From Flavobacteriales bacterium (lineage in GTDB: Bacteria; Bacteroidota; Bacteroidia; Flavobacteriales_E; Vicingaceae): a DNA stretch of 9,837 nucleotides. The position numbers were made by a program, and so were the translations under genes. Of the stretch, positions 1 to 6,068 are shown one piece after another (position 1 is the first letter of the stretch; each line of letters opens with the position of its first letter). A model generated the notes under the pieces. That model saw only the letters and a program-made list of their open reading frames with translations, was not told the origin of the DNA and ran no database searches. Where the stretch lies: NCBI GenBank assembly GCA_003487525.1, contig DNDT01000465.1:1-9837 (forward strand). Direction: 5' to 3'.

Positions 1-1
1 C

Positions 2-607
2 GATCCGGTCCAGGCCAGCTACGTAGCGATTAACGCAACGCAACGACTGATGGAATCATTCACGGGCAGAACAAAAACAGTCCTATGTCGGGAAATTACA
101 GGATGCGACTTTTCGAGCAAGCTGAGTATGGCTAAATACTTCTTTTCAGGCAGGTTTTTAAACTGCTTTACCCTGGCAGAAAAATGGGCTCCCGAGGCGA
201 TTAAGTCAGCTTCCGAGGGATTGGAACAAGATCAAATTGATGAGCAGGGAATGCCAATAAGCTGTGCTTCTGAAGTCGTTAAAAACATGGGAGGCAATGA
301 CGAAGAAGTGATCATGGCATCGGGATTTGCCGGAGGACTGGGGTTAAGCGGCAATGCATGTGGTGCCTTAAGTGCGGCCATCTGGATGAATTCACTTAGA
401 TGGTTAAAAAATCACGATGCGAAATCTTCTTACACAAATCCGCTTGCCACCAATACCCTAAAAACATTTAACGAACAAACCGAATGTGAAATATCCTGCA
501 AAAAGATAACCGGCTCCTGCTTTAACTCCATCAAAGATCATGCGGAGTTTATCAAATATGGTGGTTGCAAAAGACTCATGACCGTACTTGCGGAATCTTC
601 AGTATAA
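2..607 (+). CDS. C_GCAxxG_C_C-type cysteine-rich protein with duplicated units, 5'-partial
   Basis: The frame is open to the left edge, so the ATG at 50 is probably internal and the true start lies outside the window. Numbering from that Met, the run GFAGGLGLSGNACGAL (92-107) matches the core of the C_GCAxxG_C_C family, putative redox or metal proteins of unknown function. After it come C150, C157 and C173. The N-terminal part repeats the second half of the same unit: CREITG (13-18), C19 and C39 line up with CKKITG (150-155), C157 and C173. The visible protein is therefore the end of one unit plus one whole unit. Cysteine is unusually abundant (nine after Met50), which suggests metal binding or thiol chemistry. 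No signal peptide can be judged. The next gene starts 3 nt after the stop, so the two are probably cotranscribed. Family assignment is fairly secure; the activity is unknown. Confidence 0.7.
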   Translation, partial: DPVQASYVAINATQRLMESFTGRTKTVLCREITGCDFSSKLSMAKYFFSGRFLNCFTLAEKWAPEAIKSASEGLEQDQIDEQGMPISCASEVVKNMGGNDEEVIMASGFAGGLGLSGNACGALSAAIWMNSLRWLKNHDAKSSYTNPLATNTLKTFNEQTECEISCKKITGSCFNSIKDHAEFIKYGGCKRLMTVLAESSV

Positions 608-610
608 ACC

Positions 611-1072
611 ATGGAAAAAAAAGGTGCCATTCTGAATAAGATCGCCTCAGTGGTACCCGGATATACCGGTTATTCGGATATATCCGAACGGAAAAATTGT
701 GACAGGAAATTCCGAGATTACATTGTCACCATGTTGAATTTCATTGAAGACCAGCTTCACGCCAGGGTCAACACCTTTATTTCCATAAAGGACAGGGTAC
801 AAATGAATGAATTGAATTCCTTCAGAAACAAAATAGCCGCTTTAAAACTTAAAGTTGATACCGATCCTTCCGCAGTGCCGACACACGAGGGTAATTCCCA
901 ATTTGATGAAAATGACATGAAGTCAATCTGTTCGCTGGATCTCGAATTGACAGAGCACATTGATGAACTGACACATACCGTCAGCGAGGAGCGCTCGGCA
1001 AGCCTGAATCAGATGATGCTTGAAATTGAAAACATTTTTGAAAAGCGAAACTATTTTGTGAAACGGTTTTGA
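611..1072 (+). CDS. Conserved hypothetical protein with N-terminal PGYTGY motif
   Basis: This is a soluble protein of 153 aa with no signal peptide or membrane segment. The N-terminus carries PGYTGY (16-21), followed by a charged stretch with ERKNCDRKFRDY (26-37). This resembles a group of bacterial hypothetical proteins with a PGYxGYxERExRRxxDxxxR-like start. I know that resemblance only from memory and know of no assigned activity. The rest is predicted largely helical, with a polar, probably disordered stretch near 85-105 (DPSAVPTHEGNSQFDEND) and a long C-terminal helix. The start at 611 lies 3 nt after the cysteine-rich gene, so the pair is likely one transcription unit. No Shine-Dalgarno sequence is present, which is usual in Bacteroidota. 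The function is not recognised. Confidence 0.75.
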   Translation: MEKKGAILNKIASVVPGYTGYSDISERKNCDRKFRDYIVTMLNFIEDQLHARVNTFISIKDRVQMNELNSFRNKIAALKLKVDTDPSAVPTHEGNSQFDENDMKSICSLDLELTEHIDELTHTVSEERSASLNQMMLEIENIFEKRNYFVKRF

Positions 1073-1141
1073 ATTAATAAGGAGACCAATAATTCGTTTC
1101 AATTTCTGTGAAAATCCAGAATCTGCCTGCTCTCCCGCCCG

Positions 1142-1642
1142 CTACTCATGCGCCTTCATACCAAACTTACCCCATTCTTCCTTTGAAGGTCCATAGGTGC
1201 CCGGAACCACTAAACCGTTCAGTCTCATAAGTGCAGTCATTTGTCCACGGTGATGCGCCTGGTGTTTTACCAAAACGGATAGTATTTTTCTCCGTTCCCA
1301 TTGCTGACCATACACATCGATTCTTTCAGTCAGGTCCTCATCTTTCCAGTGAGCTGGAATAAGGCTTAACAGTGCGTCACTGTTCTCCCTGTAAATGTTC
1401 CTGATTTCAACCATACTCCCGGGAATAGGTTCATTCTCGAGTAAATCAGACTCAATTATTCCGGTCCTGAAGAGCATCTCGGTCAATGATTGGGTAATGT
1501 GCCAGGCCATTCTCTCCAGGGTCCGGAGATTTTCTGTCGGCTTTAACCCTTTCACTTCTTCCGAAATGTTCGAGAATATTTTTATCGTAAACAAGGCCTC
1601 ATTTTCCCAGTCTGAAAGAAAATCATCAATTTTTCTGTACAT
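1142..1642 (-). CDS. DinB-family metal-binding four-helix protein
   Basis: The 166-aa product has the pattern of the DinB/YfiT-like superfamily: a four-helix bundle holding a divalent metal through three histidines. The likely ligands are H48 in AWHIT (46-50) and the pair H127 and H131 in HQAHHRGQ (127-134). The C-terminal stretch MTALMRLNGLVVPGTYGPSKEEW follows the helix bearing the HxxxH, as is typical of the family. Members include damage-inducible proteins and thiol-dependent S-transferases (bacillithiol or mycothiol), but most have no known substrate, so no reaction is assigned. The ATG at 1642 gives the usual family length. The gene converges on the hypothetical gene ending at 1072 and diverges from the deiminase gene. 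A lone TACATTTG match lies about 57 nt upstream. Confidence 0.85.
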   Translation of the reverse strand: MYRKIDDFLSDWENEALFTIKIFSNISEEVKGLKPTENLRTLERMAWHITQSLTEMLFRTGIIESDLLENEPIPGSMVEIRNIYRENSDALLSLIPAHWKDEDLTERIDVYGQQWERRKILSVLVKHQAHHRGQMTALMRLNGLVVPGTYGPSKEEWGKFGMKAHE

Positions 1643-1698
1643 GCTTCCAATATTTACCGAAATGGGAGAATACCTTATTCGACCCTTCTGGTAAGGGC

Positions 1699-1706
1699 CA
1701 AATGTA
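1699..1706 (-). promoter_or_regulatory. Candidate -7 element for the DinB-family gene
   Basis: Read on the minus strand this is TACATTTG, an exact match to the Bacteroidota -7 consensus TANNTTTG. It would place the transcription start near 1692, about 50 nt before the ATG. No convincing TTG lies at the -33 position, so the assignment is weak. A small hairpin, CCCTT/AAGGG (1683-1697), sits over the predicted start. Confidence 0.25.
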
Positions 1707-1833
1707 GAGTGACTGGCAGAACTTATCTATGACCTCTGTCAGATATTAAAACAACATATCGCTATTGCAATAAAGAGAAATCGGTTGGTTTTTCCCTTTT
1801 ATTTTTCCAAGAATTACTCTTCTCCGGACCAAT

Positions 1834-1859
1834 AAAAATTCAGGTCTAAAAGAATTTTT
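1834..1859. repeat. Perfect inverted repeat AAAAATTC-N10-GAATTTTT
   Basis: The two 8-bp arms at 1834-1841 and 1852-1859 are perfect reverse complements separated by 10 nt. The spacing puts the arm centres 18 bp apart, close to two helical turns, which suits a dimeric DNA-binding protein. The arms are nearly all A/T, so this would be a poor RNA terminator. It lies about 115 nt upstream of the deiminase ATG. A role as operator is inference, and AT-rich DNA produces such repeats by chance fairly often. Confidence 0.35.
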
Positions 1860-1971
1860 CATCTTGAATCTCGCACTATACATTGAATACAAATAATTTT
1901 AAAGAATATTGCAATCAATAAAAAAGAAGTAATTTCATATAGAGTATTTGTATTCTTATGGTGTCGTTTGC

Positions 1972-3111
1972 ATGAAAAAAATTATTTACTGCTTAATCCT
2001 CTCGCTAATTGCGTGCGAATTAAACGACCCCGATCAGTATGTTTTAAGTGCCGATTTCGATGAAAACGATAAAATCTTTGTCGTTTTTTTACCACAGGAT
2101 CCAGTAAAAGAACTAATTGTTAAACTAAGTGAATATGAGAATGTCGGGGTGATCCTGGCATCTGCAGACGATAAAGAATCGGCCGAATCCACCTTGATTG
2201 ACCTGGGCGCAAAAATTGAGAACGTGAGTTTCTTTCCCATACCTGATCTCGACATATGGGTAAGGGATAATGGGCCGGCTATCGTAAAAAACAGGAATGG
2301 CCAACTGCGCGCCGTAGACTTTAGGTCAAATGTCATAGAATTCGAAAACAACGACCAGAATATTGCAAGGGAGTTGAACATTCCCCTTGTCAGGTCTAAA
2401 TTGAGAAGTGTGGGAGGTGCACGAGAATCAAATGGAGAAGGGACGGTAATTATGACGGAAAACTACTTCGATATCAAAACCGATTCGAAAAGAAAGAAAA
2501 TGATTGAAGAGGAGTTGAAAAAAATCTGTGGTGTTGACCGCGTAATCTGGTTGAAAAAAGGACTTATCGAAGATGAGGCATTCGCAAAAGGTCCGATTTT
2601 TCAAAACATCTATCCGGTAGGTTCAGGTGGCCACATCGATGAATTCTGCCGATTTGTGAACAAGAATACGGTTCTGCTGGCCGAAGTCCAGGGTGCTGAC
2701 CATACAAATCATCCAATAAATGTGGAGAATCACAATCGACTGGAAGAAAACATGGCCATACTCAAAGAGTTTGAAATCAATGACATTCATGTGATACGCA
2801 TTCCAACGGCAGATCTAATGTTCGATAAATACGTCGATCCTTCAAACGGAAGGGAATACGAAACCGTAATAATGGCGAGTTATCTGAATTTCGTCATTGG
2901 CAATAAGGTAGTAATAGCCGCAAAGTATTTTGAGGACGGCATGATGCAGACTGTAAAAGATAAGGATGACAAGGTGAAGGAAATCCTTCAGGGATTGTTT
3001 CCGAATCACAAGATCATTCAGATTAACCCGAAATACCTTAATTCATGGGGAGGCGGTTACCATTGCATGACGTATAATTTACCCAAACAAAAAAACAACA
3101 ATGAAAAATAG
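1972..3111 (+). CDS. Agmatine/peptidyl-arginine deiminase-family protein, predicted lipoprotein
   Basis: The 379-aa product belongs to the agmatine deiminase/bacterial peptidyl-arginine deiminase family, which turns a guanidino group into a ureido group with release of ammonia. Family motifs occur in order: WVRDNGP (96-102), GGARESNGEGT (148-158), GGHIDEF (219-225) with the catalytic-type H221 and D223, and WGGGYHCMTYNLP (359-371) with the nucleophile C365. The start at 1972 is preferred over a TTG 24 nt upstream, because it gives a clean type II signal: MKK, a hydrophobic stretch, then LIAC with C15 as the lipidated residue. ELNDPD follows this cysteine; acidic residues just after it can direct surface export in Bacteroidota. 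The protein is therefore probably periplasmic or on the cell surface. Its substrate could be agmatine, free arginine derivatives or peptidyl-arginine. A 59-nt gap separates it from the VOC gene downstream. The family is sure; substrate and surface exposure are inferred. Confidence 0.85.
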   Translation: MKKIIYCLILSLIACELNDPDQYVLSADFDENDKIFVVFLPQDPVKELIVKLSEYENVGVILASADDKESAESTLIDLGAKIENVSFFPIPDLDIWVRDNGPAIVKNRNGQLRAVDFRSNVIEFENNDQNIARELNIPLVRSKLRSVGGARESNGEGTVIMTENYFDIKTDSKRKKMIEEELKKICGVDRVIWLKKGLIEDEAFAKGPIFQNIYPVGSGGHIDEFCRFVNKNTVLLAEVQGADHTNHPINVENHNRLEENMAILKEFEINDIHVIRIPTADLMFDKYVDPSNGREYETVIMASYLNFVIGNKVVIAAKYFEDGMMQTVKDKDDKVKEILQGLFPNHKIIQINPKYLNSWGGGYHCMTYNLPKQKNNNEK

Positions 3112-3170
3112 GGTAATTCCCAAAGCAGTAATTCAATTCCAATCAACTAATCTAATTTAAACCTTGTCAT

Positions 3171-3575
3171 ATGTTTCATTTAGCACTTCCGGTTGTAGAT
3201 ATAGAACAAACCACCAACTTCTATTTAAATGTGTTGAAAGCCAGGATAGGCCGGTCGGCAACGAATTGGGCTGATTTTGATTTCCACGGGAATCAACTGA
3301 CGTTTCACCAGATGGGCAATTTTAAAAAGGAAATTCCCCGGATGGGAAAAGAGGGAAATCCGATTAAGCACTTTGGCGTGATCCTTACGCTGGAAGAATG
3401 GGAAAAAGAAAAAAACCGGTTTGAAGCCCTGCACATCAGGTTTCTGTCGGAACCAAAAATTGTTTTTGAGGGAATGGTTGGTGAACAATATTCCTTTTTT
3501 ATCAAGGACCCAAACGGATACGCCATCGAATACAAAGGATTCAAAAATCTGAACACGGTATTTAAAAGTGCCTAG
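3171..3575 (+). CDS. VOC-superfamily protein (glyoxalase/dioxygenase fold)
   Basis: This 134-aa protein has the two-module beta-alpha-beta-beta-beta layout of the vicinal oxygen chelate fold. Module 1 opens with FHLALPVVDIEQTTNFY (2-18) and module 2 with KHFGVIL (66-72). The protein ends with the typical DPNGYAIEYKGF (113-124). Likely metal ligands are H3, H46, H67 and E120, placed as expected for the first and last strands of each module, so it is probably an active metalloprotein. The family includes glyoxalase I, ring-cleaving dioxygenases and antibiotic-resistance enzymes, and the sequence does not show which. It lies 59 nt after the deiminase gene in the same direction and may share its transcript. 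Its stop codon sits inside the loop of a strong hairpin that looks like the end of the unit. Confidence 0.85.
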   Translation: MFHLALPVVDIEQTTNFYLNVLKARIGRSATNWADFDFHGNQLTFHQMGNFKKEIPRMGKEGNPIKHFGVILTLEEWEKEKNRFEALHIRFLSEPKIVFEGMVGEQYSFFIKDPNGYAIEYKGFKNLNTVFKSA

Positions 3576-3586
3576 TGCACTTTTTT
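3564..3586 (+). terminator. Intrinsic terminator overlapping the VOC gene stop codon
   Basis: The arms AAAAGTGC (3564-3571) and GCACTTTT (3577-3584) form a perfect 8-bp stem with a 5-nt loop, and the T run continues to 3586. The TAG stop at 3573-3575 lies in the loop, so the last codons of the VOC gene form the upstream arm. The A-run/T-run symmetry means it could also work on the minus strand. It separates the deiminase-VOC unit from the RimK operon. Confidence 0.6.
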
Positions 3587-3684
3587 ACTCGTTACGTGCA
3601 ACTTCAACTTTATTCTGATTATAGACGGAAGCAAAAGAGGAGTTCCTTTTAACGAATGGCTCCAACCGGTTCAAATTGAAGTGA

Positions 3685-3719
3685 TTTGTGCAGGTAATTG
3701 GGCCTTTTATCTATATTCG
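3685..3719 (+). promoter_or_regulatory. Candidate promoter of the rimB-rimK operon
   Basis: TTTG at 3685-3688 and TATATTCG at 3712-3719 (one mismatch to TANNTTTG) are separated by 23 nt, at the upper end of the spacing usual for Bacteroidota promoters. The start of transcription would fall about 20 nt before the ATG at 3744. ACCGGTTCAAATTGAA (3665-3680) lies just upstream and contains the near-perfect palindrome TTCAAATTGAA. The mismatch and long spacer keep this tentative. Confidence 0.3.
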
Positions 3720-3743
3720 GAAACCTAAATTCGTAAAATCAAC

Positions 3744-4184
3744 ATGAAGGTTATTGGGCGAAAAGATAAGATTGATCTACCTGACCTGAAACTTAGGTCG
3801 ATCGATTGTAAAATTGATACAGGGGCCCGTACATCTTCCATTCACTGCGAAGAAATTTACCTTACAAAAAGAAAGCACCGTTCGACCTTGCATTTTAAAC
3901 TACTTGACGAGTCGCATCCCGAATATCAAAATGTCGTGCATTCATTCGATGATTTCCGGATTCAAAAAGTGAAAAGCTCCAGCGGACACTCCGAAAAAAG
4001 ATATGTGATACGGACAGTTGTGCGGGTATTTGACGAGCTGATTGAAACCGAGTTTAACCTTGCCAATCGAAAAGCGATGAACTATCCCATACTTTTGGGT
4101 AGAAAATTTCTGTTTAAACGATTTTTAGTGGACGTATCCAAAAGAAACCTTTCTTTCAAAAAGAACAATGACAAAACCACGTAA
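3744..4184 (+). CDS. rimB: RimB-like retropepsin-fold protease (ATP-dependent zinc protease family)
   Basis: This small soluble protein of 146 aa belongs to the family annotated as ATP-dependent zinc proteases, which have a retropepsin-like fold. The aspartic-protease signature is visible as IDTGARTSSIH (24-34), with D25 as the expected catalytic residue. The other family hallmark, NYPILLGRKFL (113-123) followed by VDVS (129-132), is also present. In Pseudomonas, RimB trims the glutamate tails that RimK adds to ribosomal protein S6. Direct linkage to rimK here supports the same role. The coding region overlaps the start of rimK by 17 nt, so translation of the two is probably coupled. The protein is basic and lacks a signal peptide, which fits a cytoplasmic ribosome-associated job. 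The alternative is a general small protease of the same fold. Confidence 0.85.
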   Translation: MKVIGRKDKIDLPDLKLRSIDCKIDTGARTSSIHCEEIYLTKRKHRSTLHFKLLDESHPEYQNVVHSFDDFRIQKVKSSSGHSEKRYVIRTVVRVFDELIETEFNLANRKAMNYPILLGRKFLFKRFLVDVSKRNLSFKKNNDKTT

Positions 4185-5091
4185 GCTTAATATCGCGGTA
4201 TTATCGCGAGACCCGACTTTATATTCTACCCGGCGCCTGGTACAGGCCATTGAAGAGAGGGGCCACCATGCAAGGATTATCGATCACCTGAAGTGTGACA
4301 TTGTCATTGAAGATTCGGGGCCCAGTGTCATCTACCACGGTGTGGAGGTAACCGACCTCGACGCCATCATTCCAAGAATAGGTGCTTCGGTCACTTTTTA
4401 CGGGACGGCTGTTGTCAGACAATTTGAGATGATGGGTGTTTTCAGTGCCGTCAGCTCCATATCCATTACCCGCACCAGAGATAAACTAAGAAGTCTTCAA
4501 ATTCTTTCAAGGCACAATCTTAAGATGCCCAAAACGGCTTTCACCAATTATTCCAGAAAAAAGAACAGTACCCTGTTCAAACATATCGGACAGGCCCCGG
4601 TGGTGATTAAATTACTGGAAGGCACCCAGGGGCTGGGCGTTGTCCTGGCCGAAACAGACAATGCCGCTCAATCGGTAATCGAAGCATTTGAAGGACTGAA
4701 AGCGAGGGTGATCATACAGGAGTTTATCAAGGAAGCAAGCGGAACAGACTTAAGGGCCATTGTCATTGACGGAGAAGTTGTCGGAGCAATGAAACGACAG
4801 GCGCAAAAAGGAGAATTCAGATCAAATCTTCACCGGGGAGGAAAAGCGGAAGTTGTTAAACTAAAACGTGCCGAAAAAGCAGCTGCCATCAAAGCCGCCA
4901 GAACAATGGGCCTTGCGGTAGCCGGAATTGACATGCTTCCGTCAAAGCGCGGACCTCTGATATTGGAAGTGAATTCCTCTCCCGGTCTTGAAGGAATTGA
5001 AACGGCCACTCATGTTGACATTGCAGGGAAGATTGTTGCGTACATCGAACGAAATGTGGCCCGAAAAAGGAAAACTAAAATTACTGCATAA
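4168..5091 (+). CDS. rimK: RimK, ATP-grasp S6-type glutamate ligase
   Basis: The 307-aa product matches the Escherichia coli RimK pattern along its whole length. RimK adds L-glutamate residues one after another to the C-terminus of ribosomal protein S6 using ATP, and can make free poly-glutamate in vitro. Visible elements are the N-terminal LSRDPTLYSTRRL (12-24), PRIGASVTFYGTAVVRQFE (69-87), the ATP-grasp glycine loop with K148 and EGTQGLGVVLAE (151-162), RSNLHRGG (218-225), and the magnesium-binding EVNSSPGLEGIE (267-278). All the residues expected for catalysis appear present and no break is seen. The ATG at 4168 lies inside the end of rimB, and the stop overlaps the next ATG by one base (TAATG). 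Whether S6 in this organism carries a suitable C-terminal tail cannot be judged here, so a small-molecule acceptor remains possible. Confidence 0.93.
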   Translation: MTKPRKLNIAVLSRDPTLYSTRRLVQAIEERGHHARIIDHLKCDIVIEDSGPSVIYHGVEVTDLDAIIPRIGASVTFYGTAVVRQFEMMGVFSAVSSISITRTRDKLRSLQILSRHNLKMPKTAFTNYSRKKNSTLFKHIGQAPVVIKLLEGTQGLGVVLAETDNAAQSVIEAFEGLKARVIIQEFIKEASGTDLRAIVIDGEVVGAMKRQAQKGEFRSNLHRGGKAEVVKLKRAEKAAAIKAARTMGLAVAGIDMLPSKRGPLILEVNSSPGLEGIETATHVDIAGKIVAYIERNVARKRKTKITA

Positions 5092-6044
5092 TGAACCGAG
5101 AGTTTAAAATCAGGGATGAAATTATTCTTCCCGGTGAAACAAAGCACCTGGATTTTTTCATTTCACGACTCCCGACCGGTACCGTGATAAACATGCCCGT
5201 AATTGTGGGTCGAAGCAAACGGCAGGGACCTACATTGCTGCTGTCCGCAGGAATGCACGGGGACGAGATCAACGGTGTCGAAATCGTACGGCGAATCGTA
5301 AAAGAAAGACTTTTCGTGCCAAAAAGAGGAAGCGTCATTTGCATTCCGATCGTAAATACCCTTGGGTTTATAAATTTTTCGAGGGAAAACAGCGGAGGCA
5401 AGGATGTCAATCGCTCCTTTCCCGGAACGCAAACCGGTTCGCTCGCAAGCCAGATTGCTTATTTTTTAAGTAGTGAGATTCTTCCGTTAATTGACTGTGG
5501 CATAGATTTTCATACGGGCGGAAACAGAATCAATAATTTCCCTCAGATTCGAACGGTTTTTAACCATGCCCCCAGTTTGGAACTGGCGAGGGTTTTTTCG
5601 GCCCCCTATACCCTGAATGCACCGTTAAGGGATAAATCTCTTAGAAAACACGCCCTCTCTTTTGAAAAACCAATTCTTGTATACGAAGCAGGTGAATCCA
5701 TGCGTCTGAGAAAGCATTCTGTCGATGTGGGTGTGAACGGGGCACTCAGGGTTATGAAGCATCTTGGGATGAGAGACGAGGCACCCACACCGAGAATCCC
5801 TTCGACTTCATTGAAAAAATCGGTTTGGGTCAGGGCCAAAAGATCTGGCATGCATCATTCGGTAGTGCGATATGGCTCAGAAGTGTCCGTGAACGATGTT
5901 ATTGGTCACATTACAGATCCGTATGGAAAGTCCCAGATAGTGGTTAAATCGCCTTCAAATGGGCACATTATTGCAATAAACAATCTGCCAATAATAAACA
6001 GAGGGGATGCTTTATTTCATCTCGGATTCGAGAACGACGATTAG
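5091..6044 (+). CDS. Succinylglutamate desuccinylase/aspartoacylase-family M14-type zinc hydrolase
   Basis: The 317-aa product is a zinc amidohydrolase of the AstE/AspA branch of the M14 fold. The metal site is complete: HGDE (56-59) supplies H56 and E59, and DFHTGG (139-144) supplies H141. NRSFPG (107-112) is the usual arginine-bearing substrate loop, and E199 in YEAGE is the likely general base. The C-terminal part from about 240 onward forms the beta domain seen in this family, with KSPSNGHIIAI (286-296). Relatives cleave N-acyl amino acids such as N-acetylaspartate and N-succinylglutamate, or act as carboxypeptidases. Coupling to rimK through a TAATG overlap suggests a substrate with a glutamate-containing amide bond, for example glutamate tails or a RimK-made N-acyl-glutamate. 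There is no signal peptide. The family is clear; the substrate is inferred from position only. Confidence 0.9.
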   Translation: MNREFKIRDEIILPGETKHLDFFISRLPTGTVINMPVIVGRSKRQGPTLLLSAGMHGDEINGVEIVRRIVKERLFVPKRGSVICIPIVNTLGFINFSRENSGGKDVNRSFPGTQTGSLASQIAYFLSSEILPLIDCGIDFHTGGNRINNFPQIRTVFNHAPSLELARVFSAPYTLNAPLRDKSLRKHALSFEKPILVYEAGESMRLRKHSVDVGVNGALRVMKHLGMRDEAPTPRIPSTSLKKSVWVRAKRSGMHHSVVRYGSEVSVNDVIGHITDPYGKSQIVVKSPSNGHIIAINNLPIINRGDALFHLGFENDD

Positions 6045-6068
6045 TGTCGGCCAGCAGAGAATGAAGAA

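Larger units (their letters stand above)
1643..1971. other. Divergent AT-rich intergenic region
   Basis: This 329-bp spacer lies between the divergent DinB-family and deiminase genes and holds no convincing gene. The short plus-strand frame that enters it is antisense to the DinB gene and resembles nothing. The visible structure is an 8-bp inverted repeat at 1834-1859, two copies of TATTGCAAT at 1763-1771 and 1907-1915, and a CCCTT/AAGGG hairpin at 1683-1697. I found no exact TANNTTTG on the plus strand in front of the deiminase gene, so its promoter is not identified. Confidence 0.6.

Noticed and set aside
1083..1141. Terminator between the convergent PGYTGY and DinB-family genes
   Set aside because: Only a TTTCA/TGAAA pairing of 5 bp with no T run is present, too weak to call.
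1395..1694. A 99-aa plus-strand frame antisense to the DinB-family gene
   Set aside because: The minus-strand frame carries the DinB histidine pattern. This one is its shadow and shows no domain.
1948..1971. TTG start for the deiminase gene
   Set aside because: It adds eight residues before a typical lipoprotein signal. The ATG at 1972 places MKK directly at the N-terminus.
3112..3170. Terminator between the deiminase and VOC genes (GGG-TAATT-CCC)
   Set aside because: The stem is only 3 bp and has no T run. The two genes are more simply read as one unit ending at 3586.
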